Assembly: GCF_024741235.1 (NCBI RefSeq)
Contig: NZ_JANSKA010000001.1
Span: forward strand, 248,001 to 312,000
Reading direction: 5' to 3'
DNA: 64,000 bases
Source: Tractidigestivibacter montrealensis
GTDB taxonomy: Bacteria > Actinomycetota > Coriobacteriia > Coriobacteriales > Atopobiaceae
Shown piece after piece: positions 36,463 to 45,039 of the stretch. Numbering within the stretch: the first letter of the stretch is position 1; the number at the start of each line of letters is the position of its first letter. The notes under the pieces are model-generated. The model saw nothing but the letters and a program-made list of their open reading frames with translations. It ran no database searches and was not told where the DNA came from. The translations under genes and the position numbers were made by a program.

Positions 36463-38556
36463 CTACCTCTCGGCGTCGCGTTGCTTCCAGGCCTCCTCGT
36501 TGCGCCAATCGTTCCCGTCGAGATGCCAGTTGTTGAAGTCGGAGACGTCCCCAACTATCTGATACTCAAGCAGGTCATAGTCACGCTTGCCGTCGTGCGT
36601 AAGCATGCAGTAGGTGCGCAGGCGATCCGCGGGGTCATGTCGGTCCTCAAGCGCCACGTTGAACTCTCCGTAGTGGTCGAGAACGTCCTGCGAGGCGCCC
36701 ATGCCCTTAAGCATGGTGGCCTGAAGGTCCTTGTGACTGGCCGGCTCCTGGGAGATTGCGCAAGGCGCTGCGTCGGCGCCAGCGTCCTGTGCAGGCTTCA
36801 CGAAGATGATGGGCGAGGTGGGCTCGGTAAGGGGCTCGTCCGTGAGGTACCACTCGCCATGGTCCGCCGTCACAATGATCGTAGACTGGTCATAGACCCC
36901 AAGCTGCTTGAGCTGTCTCAGGTACTCGGAGAGGATGTGGAACGTACCGAGCGTCTGGTCCTCAAGGCTCGTGCCTTCCTCGTTGAGGTTGCCCTGCGCG
37001 TCCATCGTGTAGGGCGTATGCGTCCCCACAAGGTGAATGAAGCGGAACGAGGCGTCCTCGCTGTTGATGGAGAGGCCTCGCTCCCTGAGCTTTTGATAGT
37101 ACGCCGGGTCATTCATGACATAGGGCGTGCTTGAGGGGTCATTCTCAGCTTCGCTCGAGAACATGGCATTGTTGATCTGGTCCGTGTAGTACCAGAAGAA
37201 GGGCTTGAGTGTCCATGGCATGTCGCGATAGAGCGAGCACTGGTAGAGAATCTCGAGCGTGCCCCGCTTGTCGAGCGCCTTCGATGCATCAAGGGGATGC
37301 ACGTTGATGGTGCGCGTTTTGGCATAATCGGGACTAAAGGAATCGGTGTAGATGCCCGCCGAGTAGCCCTGGGCGGAAACATCGTCCAGGAATGTGCTAC
37401 CCGAGTAGATACGGCCAAAAAAGTCGTTCCAAGTCTCCCCTGCCTTTGGATAAGAGCCCGTGAGCAGGAATGGAATCCCGTATCGCGTGGGTATCATCGA
37501 GCCGGTGCTGTTCTGGTACCACGTGAAGCCCGTGAACTCGTCGAGCATCTCGGGGTAATTGTCGTAGACGGCCTTGGTTTTGAGCGAGTCAACGGTATCA
37601 ACGACAAGCACGATAACATTCTTGTTCTTCGACACATCAAACATGCCCTGCTCGGTGGTGTAAATCCTCTGGGTCTGGATGCTCGAGCCATCCGGGGGCG
37701 AGACCCACAGGCTCACCACGCCCACCAGCTGAACAAGCACGAGAGCAACGCTCGCCACCGCCGCGACTGCCCTACCGGCCTTCTCGCGCGTAACGGCAAG
37801 CGTCACCAAGGCAGCAGCAATGGCTCCCCAAACGAGAAGGTTCCCCACCATTTCCCCGGTGTACTTGCTCCAGTCGATGAGGTTGCCGTCGGCAACCGTA
37901 AGGCCCCCATTGAGAAAGAGCGTCTGCACGTAGGAGCCAATGCCAACGGCAAGCGCCAGGGCGAGAAGCACGTCAAACGCTCGCCCGCGGAACACTGAGA
38001 GGACAAGGGCGCAGACAACGCCAACGAGAAGCCCCGCCACGAGGATGAGCTGCCACACGCTGTCCAGGCCAAAGACAAGCGACGCAGAGTTTGCGGCAAC
38101 GAGCTCGTAAGGAGCCACGACGAGAACCGTAAATGCATCGAACAGGCAGACGAGAAGCGAGAGCGCGAGGCGGCGGCGCCAGGGGACGCCCGCCAGGCGG
38201 CCCGTGGCGGCCCCGCGCGCGTTGCCGCCCGCGGCTGCAAGCGCCTCTCGCGCCGCCGCGTCGGCCGCGGCCTTGCCGGAGGGGTCGATGCGGGAGACCG
38301 CGGGCTCGACCACGCGGCCCGCCCCCTCGTCTACGTGCAGGAGCCGCATGAGGGCCCTGCGCGTCCGCCTGAAGGCCACGCCCAGCACCGCCGAGAGCGC
38401 CACGGCCACCGCGGCCAGCGCCTGGATGGTGTAGGTCATGACCGAGGGGTCCACGTAGGCGAGGGCCGGGGTCGCGGGCACGAGCACCCACACGGCAGTA
38501 AGGGCAAACGCGTAGAGCGCGTCGTGGAGCGCGAGCGCATTTCTCGTGCTTCTCAT
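36463..38556 (-). CDS. LtaS-like phosphoglycerol transferase / sulfatase paralogue 1
   Basis: 697 residues from ATG 38556 with AGGAGGAATG upstream. Several membrane helices lie in the first 285 residues, opening with an ATPALAYVDPSVMTYTIQAL block. An extracellular alkaline-phosphatase/sulfatase-fold domain follows. Likely metal and catalytic residues are VVDTVD (318-323), the nucleophile Thr in PTRYG (Thr357), His513 in GTHTPY, and DHG (565-567). LtaS enzymes move phosphoglycerol from phosphatidylglycerol onto a growing polymer outside the membrane. Last gene of the operon begun by the YidC-TagF fusion, 103 bases after paralogue 2. Its first 130 codons are nearly identical in DNA to paralogue 3. 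Confidence 0.85.
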   Translation of the reverse strand: MRSTRNALALHDALYAFALTAVWVLVPATPALAYVDPSVMTYTIQALAAVAVALSAVLGVAFRRTRRALMRLLHVDEGAGRVVEPAVSRIDPSGKAAADAAAREALAAAGGNARGAATGRLAGVPWRRRLALSLLVCLFDAFTVLVVAPYELVAANSASLVFGLDSVWQLILVAGLLVGVVCALVLSVFRGRAFDVLLALALAVGIGSYVQTLFLNGGLTVADGNLIDWSKYTGEMVGNLLVWGAIAAALVTLAVTREKAGRAVAAVASVALVLVQLVGVVSLWVSPPDGSSIQTQRIYTTEQGMFDVSKNKNVIVLVVDTVDSLKTKAVYDNYPEMLDEFTGFTWYQNSTGSMIPTRYGIPFLLTGSYPKAGETWNDFFGRIYSGSTFLDDVSAQGYSAGIYTDSFSPDYAKTRTINVHPLDASKALDKRGTLEILYQCSLYRDMPWTLKPFFWYYTDQINNAMFSSEAENDPSSTPYVMNDPAYYQKLRERGLSINSEDASFRFIHLVGTHTPYTMDAQGNLNEEGTSLEDQTLGTFHILSEYLRQLKQLGVYDQSTIIVTADHGEWYLTDEPLTEPTSPIIFVKPAQDAGADAAPCAISQEPASHKDLQATMLKGMGASQDVLDHYGEFNVALEDRHDPADRLRTYCMLTHDGKRDYDLLEYQIVGDVSDFNNWHLDGNDWRNEEAWKQRDAER

Positions 38557-38659
38557 GTTCTCATTCCTCCTACGTTCCCACCGGCGTCAGCGCCAGATGC
38601 GCTTGGCGCAAGCCGCCGAGAAGTAGACGGCATCGGCTGGCATCTCTCGCGCATCCTGT

Positions 38660-40771
38660 CTAGCGCTCGTTCGTCTCCCAAGTAACGCCCGTGAGGCTCC
38701 AGGAGTTCCAATCCTCCACAGGGCCAATCACGCTGAACTGGTACATGTGCGGCGTATAGTTCCCGTCCCACGTTGGAGCATCAAATGTGCGCACGCGCTT
38801 GTCGTCGAACGTGGCTGCAACGTCATACGCCGGAGTCCCGTACTTTGCAACCAAGTCCTGGTCGCCGTCGGATGCCTGATCGATAACGGTCGCAAGCACA
38901 TCGGGCGCCCAGACGGGAGTCGTCGCATCGATGGAAAGGCTCCCATGCGCAGCCCCCGCAGGCTTCACGAACAGAATCGGAGACGTCGGCCTCTCGATGG
39001 GGGTGTCTGACATGAAGTCGATCCTGCCGTGGTCGGCAGTCACGATGACCGTCGTGTTGTCGTAGACGCCAAGCTCCTTGAGGTCGTCGAGGTATGTCGA
39101 GACGATCCTGAAGGATCCGAGCGCCTGCTGCTCATAGGTGGTCTCGCCGTCCACCCGCTCGCCCTGCGCGTCCATCGTGTACGGGAAGTGGGCACCCAGA
39201 AGGTGGATGAAGCGGAACGACCCTGCCTCCCCGTCATTGTTTATGGAGAGGCCTCTCGCCTTCAGCTGCGCGTAGAACGACGGGTCATCAAAGTTGTAGG
39301 GAACATCACCAAGGTCATCCGCCTCCTCCTTGGGGGTGGACATCCGCTGGTTGAGCTCGTCGGTGTAGTACCAGAGGAAAGGCTTGACCATCCACGGTAG
39401 GTCACGATACAGCGCGGCCTTGTACATGATCCGTACCGCACCTGTCTCGTCGAGGCCACTCATGCCACCGTCATCAAGGGGATGGACGTTCTTAGCAAGC
39501 CCGGCGAGGGCATTCGGATCGCCATGGGTTGTCGAGCCCGAATCCGAATAGACCCCAATGTCATACCCCAGTGCACTGATGTCCCTAAGGTACGTGCTGT
39601 TGCTCACAGACGACTTCACGTAGTCCTGGAAGTCCTCGCCCTCCTGCGGAAGCTGGCCAGTGAGAAGGTACGAGCAGCCATAGCGCGTGGGCGCAAGGGA
39701 CCCAACCGAGTTCTGATACCAGGTGAACCCATCAAGCGAATCGAACATCGAGGGGTTGTTCGCGTACACCTCCTCAAGATACTGGGTGTCGGTCATGTCA
39801 AGGACAATGACCACGACGTTCTTCTTGTCGGAGACGTCGAAGAGTCCCTGCTCCGTATACACGTTTCCCTCGTCCTTGGGAACGGGGGCCGTAGTGGGGT
39901 TGAGCCAGATCGACGCGATGGCAACCGCCTGGACGATGATGAGCACCCCTGCGAGCGCGGCGTTCGCAAAGCGGGAGACCGACGGCTTCCAAACGGCTAT
40001 GACTACTGCCAGCGCAATCAAAGCGGCCCAAACAGCCGCGCTCACAACCATTGGCCCCTTGTAGAGGCCCCAGTCGACAAGACTGCCATTAGTGATGGGG
40101 AGCGATCCATTGAGGAACATCGCCTGCAGATAACCGCAAAGCGTCACGGCGGCAGCAAGCGCAAGCACAACGTCAAACGCACGACCGCGGATAACGGAGA
40201 TTACGAGGGCTGCGACGACAGCGATCAGCACTGCCGTGCGGGCGAGCACCGGCCAAACGGTATCGAGGCCATAGGTCAAGTCCGCGGTATTGGCGGCAAG
40301 CAGCTCGAACGGAGCAACGACGAGATACGTAATCACCAGCGCGACCGAGACGAGAAGGGCGAGCAGAAGCCTCTTTGGCCACTTGACCGTCTCCTTGTTT
40401 GCGCGTCTCCCCTCGCTATGCGCCGGGGCCCCGGCGGCCGAGAGCGCCTCGCGGGCGGCAGCGTCGGCCGCGGCCTTCGAGGAGGGGTCGATGCGGGAGA
40501 CCGCGGGCTCGACCACGCGGCCCGCGTCCTCGTCGATGTGAAGAAGCCTCATGAGCGCCCTGCGCGTCCGCCTGAAGGCCACGCCCAGCACCGCCGAGAG
40601 CGCCACGGCCACCGCGGCCAGCGCCTGGATGGTGTAGGTCATGACCGAGGGGTCCACGTAGGCGAGGGCCGGCGTGGCGGGCACGAGCACCCACACGGCC
40701 GCGAGGGCGGCGGCGTAGAGCCCGTCGTGGAGCGCGAGCGCCGGGACAAGCCTTCTGTTCTTGCCTCTCAA
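38660..40771 (-). CDS. LtaS-like phosphoglycerol transferase / sulfatase paralogue 2
   Basis: 703 residues from TTG 40771, chosen because GGAAGGAACG precedes it; no ATG with a site is available. Same plan as its neighbours: N-terminal helices with ATPALAYVDPSVMTYTIQAL, further helices to about residue 290, then the catalytic domain with VVIVLDMTD, the Thr of PTRYG, HLLGAHFPY and TADHGR. Catalytic-domain sequence is the most divergent of the three, so acceptor or donor may differ. Starts 30 bases after paralogue 3, so it is surely cotranscribed. Confidence 0.85.
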   Translation of the reverse strand: MRGKNRRLVPALALHDGLYAAALAAVWVLVPATPALAYVDPSVMTYTIQALAAVAVALSAVLGVAFRRTRRALMRLLHIDEDAGRVVEPAVSRIDPSSKAAADAAAREALSAAGAPAHSEGRRANKETVKWPKRLLLALLVSVALVITYLVVAPFELLAANTADLTYGLDTVWPVLARTAVLIAVVAALVISVIRGRAFDVVLALAAAVTLCGYLQAMFLNGSLPITNGSLVDWGLYKGPMVVSAAVWAALIALAVVIAVWKPSVSRFANAALAGVLIIVQAVAIASIWLNPTTAPVPKDEGNVYTEQGLFDVSDKKNVVVIVLDMTDTQYLEEVYANNPSMFDSLDGFTWYQNSVGSLAPTRYGCSYLLTGQLPQEGEDFQDYVKSSVSNSTYLRDISALGYDIGVYSDSGSTTHGDPNALAGLAKNVHPLDDGGMSGLDETGAVRIMYKAALYRDLPWMVKPFLWYYTDELNQRMSTPKEEADDLGDVPYNFDDPSFYAQLKARGLSINNDGEAGSFRFIHLLGAHFPYTMDAQGERVDGETTYEQQALGSFRIVSTYLDDLKELGVYDNTTVIVTADHGRIDFMSDTPIERPTSPILFVKPAGAAHGSLSIDATTPVWAPDVLATVIDQASDGDQDLVAKYGTPAYDVAATFDDKRVRTFDAPTWDGNYTPHMYQFSVIGPVEDWNSWSLTGVTWETNER

Positions 40772-40801
40772 GGTTTCGTTCCTTCCAAACTCGAACCGAC
40801 G

Positions 40802-42934
40802 TCAGTGCCAGATTCGCTCCGCATCGTCATCGGTGATGATCCAGTCGTTGCCATCAAGGTGCCAGTTCGCGAAGTCCTGGGAATCACCCGAGACCTCGTA
40901 CTCGCGCCAGCTGGTGTCCAGCTTGCCGTTGCTCGTCGTCATGAGGTAGTAGCGCAGACGATCAGCTGGGTCATTGCGGTCCTCGATGGCCTTGTTGTAC
41001 TCGCCGTAGTGGTCGAGCACGTCCTGCGAGGCGCCCATGCCCTTGAGCATCGTTGCTTGGAGGTCGTAGTGGCTTACGGGCTGTTGCGAGATCTGGCAGG
41101 GCACCGAGTCTGCCTCGGCAGACTGGGCCGGCTTCACGAAGATGATGGGGGTAGTGACTCCGTTTATCTCGTCCGGCGTGAGGTACCAGGTACCGTGATC
41201 CGCGGTGATGACCACCGTGGTGCTGTCGTAGAGACCCAGGCGCTTGAGTTCGTCGAGATAGGTGCGCACGATCTTGAAGGCTCCCACCATCTGGGACTCC
41301 CAGTCACTCGACTCCGGGACCTTGTTGCCGTCGGCATCCATGATGTAGGGCCAGTGCGTGCCAATGAGGTGGATGAAGCGGAACGAGGCGTCCTCGTCGT
41401 TCGTGGTGAGCCCACTCTCATTGAGCTTCGCGAAGTATGCCGGGTCGTCCATGGCGTAGGGGGTGACGTCAGGAGACGAGGCGCTGGCACTCGAGACCAT
41501 GCCCTGGTTGATCTGGTCCGTATAGAACCAGAAGAACGGCTTGGAGACCCAAGGGAGGTCGCGATAGAGCGCACAACGGTACAGGATGCTCAGCGTGCCC
41601 TGCCAATCGAGGGTCTGCTTCGCAACCTCGGAGGTTGACTCGAAGTTCTCGACGCGCTGTCCCAGATAGCCATCCCAGCCGTCGATCCAGCCAGCGGTAT
41701 CAGAGTAGACGCCCGTCGTGTATCCCTGGGCAGCAACGTCATCCAGGAAGTAGCTGCTCGTGTACATGTTCGCGAGGAAGTCGGCCGCGTCCTCGCCCGG
41801 CTTTGGCCGCACGCCCGTGAGCAGAGAGGGAATGCCGTAGCGCGTGGGAATCATCGACCCCACGCTGTTCTGATACCAGGTGAAGCCATCAAGCCCATCG
41901 AGCATGGCGGGGTTGTCGGCAAACGCCTTCTCGGCATCCGCAGTATCCGTCATGTCCAGAACGAAGCAGACCACGTTCTTCTTGGCGGATACGTCAAAGA
42001 GGCCCTTCTCAGTGATGGTAATAGCCTCGGGCTCTGATTCCGCCTTTGCCACGATGTCCACGACACCGGCAGACTGCACAATGATGAGAACGACGCTCGC
42101 CACGGCAACGACGGCCCTGCCAACACGCGGGCGCCTTGCCACAAGCGTCACGAGGCCAGCGACGATGGCAACCCACACGGCAAGGCTCACGAAGGTGATG
42201 CGGTTGTACTGGGTCCAGTCCACGAGGTTGCCGTCGGCAACGGGAAGGCTCGAGTTCATGAACATGACCTCGGCGAATGCCCCCACGCCCAGGGCGGCCA
42301 CAACGGCAACGACCACGTCGAACGCGCGGCCGCGGAGCACGGTGAGCGCAAACCCGCAGGCAAGTGCGATGAGGAGACCGGCAACAACCACCAACTGCCA
42401 GATCTGCCGTACGCCAAAGAGCAGGCTGCTCGAGCTGCCTGCCACAAGCTCGAGCGGGGCCACCACAAGCACGGTAAAGGCGAGAAGCGCGCTGGCAAGA
42501 AGCGAGAGCGCGAGGCGGCGGCGCCAGGGGACGCCCGCCGGGCGGCCCGTGGCGGCCCCGCGCGCGTTGCCGCCCGCGGCTGCAAGCGCCTCTCGCGCCG
42601 CCGCGTCGGCCGCGGCCTTGCCGGAGGGGTCGATGCGGGAGACCGCGGGCTCGGCCACGCGCCCCGCCCCCTCGTCTACGTGCAGGATCCTCATGAGGGC
42701 CCTGCGCGTGCGCCTGAAGGCCACGCCCAGCACCGCCGAGAGCGCCACCGCCACGGCGGCCAGCGCCTGGATCGTGTAGGTCATGACCGAGGGGTCCACG
42801 TACGCGAGGGCCGGCGTGGCCATCGCCGTGAGCAGGCAGGCACTTATCGCAGCAAGGCCAAGGACGTCCCACACAAGGACCAGCAGGCGCCCAGCAATGC
42901 GGTGCGCACCCTTTTGGGAGCGGCTAGTCATCAT
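40802..42934 (-). CDS. LtaS-like phosphoglycerol transferase / sulfatase paralogue 3
   Basis: 710 residues from the tandem ATG-ATG at 42934/42931, inside the last codons of the upstream fusion gene (overlap 8-11 bases), so translation is coupled. The long upstream open frame is only a shadow of that gene. N-terminal helices with ATPALAYVDPSVMTYTIQAL, more helices to about 290, then the catalytic domain with CFVLDMTDTAD, PTRYGIPSLLTG, HLIGTHWPY and TADHGTWY. The catalytic half is closer to paralogue 1 than to paralogue 2. Confidence 0.87.
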   Translation of the reverse strand: MMTSRSQKGAHRIAGRLLVLVWDVLGLAAISACLLTAMATPALAYVDPSVMTYTIQALAAVAVALSAVLGVAFRRTRRALMRILHVDEGAGRVAEPAVSRIDPSGKAAADAAAREALAAAGGNARGAATGRPAGVPWRRRLALSLLASALLAFTVLVVAPLELVAGSSSSLLFGVRQIWQLVVVAGLLIALACGFALTVLRGRAFDVVVAVVAALGVGAFAEVMFMNSSLPVADGNLVDWTQYNRITFVSLAVWVAIVAGLVTLVARRPRVGRAVVAVASVVLIIVQSAGVVDIVAKAESEPEAITITEKGLFDVSAKKNVVCFVLDMTDTADAEKAFADNPAMLDGLDGFTWYQNSVGSMIPTRYGIPSLLTGVRPKPGEDAADFLANMYTSSYFLDDVAAQGYTTGVYSDTAGWIDGWDGYLGQRVENFESTSEVAKQTLDWQGTLSILYRCALYRDLPWVSKPFFWFYTDQINQGMVSSASASSPDVTPYAMDDPAYFAKLNESGLTTNDEDASFRFIHLIGTHWPYIMDADGNKVPESSDWESQMVGAFKIVRTYLDELKRLGLYDSTTVVITADHGTWYLTPDEINGVTTPIIFVKPAQSAEADSVPCQISQQPVSHYDLQATMLKGMGASQDVLDHYGEYNKAIEDRNDPADRLRYYLMTTSNGKLDTSWREYEVSGDSQDFANWHLDGNDWIITDDDAERIWH

Positions 42935-44870
42935 TGTCGCCCTGATTCCCCGTCCCAAACGCACCAGCCGCGGTAATGTCCTTGCCCTCCTGCTTTGCGA
43001 GGACCTCGCCGAGGATGTACTCGCCCGCGGCCTCGCCGCCGTGGCCAAGGTTGTAGATGAAGCCGTCACGGATCTGGCGAATCCTGTCGTTCCAGGACGA
43101 GGAGTTCGTGACCATGTCGTCGATGACATCCTCGAGCTCGGAGAGGTCCTTGGGGTCAAGCGAGTGGCCAATCTGGTTGCGCAGCGTGATGTCGGTGGGC
43201 GTGATGCCAACCTGCTCGTAGTCCGGGTTGATGACCTTCATGGGGGTGTCGATGAAGAGCGAGGGCTTGAGCGTAGTGAACGAGAACTCCTCGGCAATCG
43301 TCGACCAGTCGGTCACCAGGACGTCGGACTCGAGGATGGAGCCGTGGCCGGAGAAGTCCGCCTCGATGGTGAGCTCGTCGGGGCTCACCTTGGAGTAACG
43401 CTCGACAAGCGCCTCCCAGCGCGGGCGGTAGCGCTTCACGTACTCGGGGTGGGGACGAAGAATCACGTGGTAACCGTGGCCAAGCAGGCGGCTGAGCATG
43501 TCGTCGATGCAGGTGTCGAGGATGTTGTCCGTGTTCCACGAGGGCGCGATGAGGATGATGGGGCGCTCGTGCTTCTCGTGCGGCATCTTCTCGTAGTCTG
43601 CCATCTCGCGGTCGAGAAGGTCGTAGCCAATCTCGGGGACCTTCTTCTTCTGCGTGTGGTAGGCCTTCTCCATGCCGCGGATCTCTGCCTTCTGGTGAGG
43701 GCCAACGCACATGATGGTGTCGTAGTTGTCGTACTCCTGCTTGGTGCCCGTCATGTGCATCGAGGTCATGTGGTGGCACATGTAGATGTACTCGATGTCC
43801 TTGCGGATGTAGGAGCGCTTGATGTAGTACACGTCGAGCGCGCCAAGCGAGGTCACCACGACGTCGGCATCCATCTTCATCATGAGGGTGATGAGACGCT
43901 TCTGGTCGAGGAAGTACGGGATGAGGCGCGGCTCGCGCTTGGCGATGTCAAAGACCTGGTCGTTGGGGTCACTCGTAAGGTAGTGGATACGCACGTCGGA
44001 GTTGTTGAGCAGCCACTCGATAGCACCCCTAAAGTACTTGTAGAAGCCCGAGCTCTCGGAGTAGAACACCAGGTGCTTGCCATCCACCTTGAAGAAGCGC
44101 TTGTAGTCCGCCTTGGCGCGACGGGCCAGTGGGTCTGGCTGGTACCACTTGCGGTCACCCTTGGTGGCCTCTTCGATGGCGTTGAACTCGTCGCGCGCGG
44201 CGTTGAGGTCCTCGTAGTCGATGTAGTCGCGCGGCTTCACGATCACGTTGCACAGCACCTGCACCACAATCGAGAGCAGGTTGGAGCACACCCAGTAGAA
44301 GGCCATGCCGCACACCACGTAGAAGCCCAGGAAGAGCGAAAGGGCAATGGAGAGGCCGTTGGTCATGTTCTTCTCGGCGCGGGACTGCTCGCGCTGCAGG
44401 GGGTTGATGTGGTTGGAGGCCCAGCCCATGATCACGGCCGAGAGGCCCGCGAGCAATGGCATGACGAGCGACGCGCCGCCGTTCTCGATGGGCACAAGGC
44501 CGAGAAACTCGGTGCCGGGGGCGCCGGAATCCGTGATGGAATGGATGACGTCAACCAGGCCAAAGAGGATGACCACCTGGATGGCCAGGGGGATGAGCGA
44601 GAGAAGCGCATGGTAGTGCTTCTCGTGATAGAGCTCGTTTTGCTTCTCCTCGATGGTCTCGCGGTCACCGTAGTAGCGGCACTTAATGCGGAACAGCTCG
44701 GGCATGAGCTGCACCATCACGATGCTGTTCTTCTGGCACCATACCGAGAGCGGCATGAGGATGACCTTGGAGAACAGGGTGAAGAGAAAGATTGCCGCCC
44801 ACCAACTACCGGTGAGGTCGTAGGCCGGCTGCACGATAAGCGAGAAGAAATTCGCTAGCGCCTCGAACAT
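42924..44870 (-). CDS. YidC/Oxa1 insertase fused to TagF-like CDP-glycerol glycerophosphotransferase
   Basis: 648 residues from ATG 44870. Residues 1-210 are a YidC/Oxa1 domain with about five membrane helices. WWAAIFLFTLFSKVILMPL is the first core helix, followed by the charged hairpin ELFRIKCRYYGDRETIEEKQ and SLIPLAIQVVILFGLVDVI. The groove residue that is Arg in most YidC proteins is Lys35. Residues about 250-600 are a CDP-glycerol glycerophosphotransferase (TagB/TagF family): HLVFYSESSGFYKYFRG, YIYMCHHMTSMH, LIAPSWN, ILRPHPEY and VLVTDWSTIAEEFSF. TagF adds glycerol phosphate units from CDP-glycerol at the inner membrane face. Joined in one frame with no break. Head of an operon with three LtaS-like genes. 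Confidence 0.9.
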   Translation of the reverse strand: MFEALANFFSLIVQPAYDLTGSWWAAIFLFTLFSKVILMPLSVWCQKNSIVMVQLMPELFRIKCRYYGDRETIEEKQNELYHEKHYHALLSLIPLAIQVVILFGLVDVIHSITDSGAPGTEFLGLVPIENGGASLVMPLLAGLSAVIMGWASNHINPLQREQSRAEKNMTNGLSIALSLFLGFYVVCGMAFYWVCSNLLSIVVQVLCNVIVKPRDYIDYEDLNAARDEFNAIEEATKGDRKWYQPDPLARRAKADYKRFFKVDGKHLVFYSESSGFYKYFRGAIEWLLNNSDVRIHYLTSDPNDQVFDIAKREPRLIPYFLDQKRLITLMMKMDADVVVTSLGALDVYYIKRSYIRKDIEYIYMCHHMTSMHMTGTKQEYDNYDTIMCVGPHQKAEIRGMEKAYHTQKKKVPEIGYDLLDREMADYEKMPHEKHERPIILIAPSWNTDNILDTCIDDMLSRLLGHGYHVILRPHPEYVKRYRPRWEALVERYSKVSPDELTIEADFSGHGSILESDVLVTDWSTIAEEFSFTTLKPSLFIDTPMKVINPDYEQVGITPTDITLRNQIGHSLDPKDLSELEDVIDDMVTNSSSWNDRIRQIRDGFIYNLGHGGEAAGEYILGEVLAKQEGKDITAAGAFGTGNQGDNDD

Positions 44871-45039
44871 TATGCAACTCCCAGGGTTTTCAGCTGATAT
44901 TGGGACCGTGCTACCTTACCACGCGAGAACGACACAATTACCTTCTCCTAACATGCTCACGAACCTGCTATGCCACACGACGCACCGCATGCGCTGCGTT
45001 ATCCTCATGGCAGGTGGAGGCGCATCGAGAGGGGCACAC

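Noticed and set aside
39482-41638. 718-residue plus-strand frame across two LtaS-like genes
   Set aside because: Crosses two real minus-strand genes and their junction; composition typical of a shadow.
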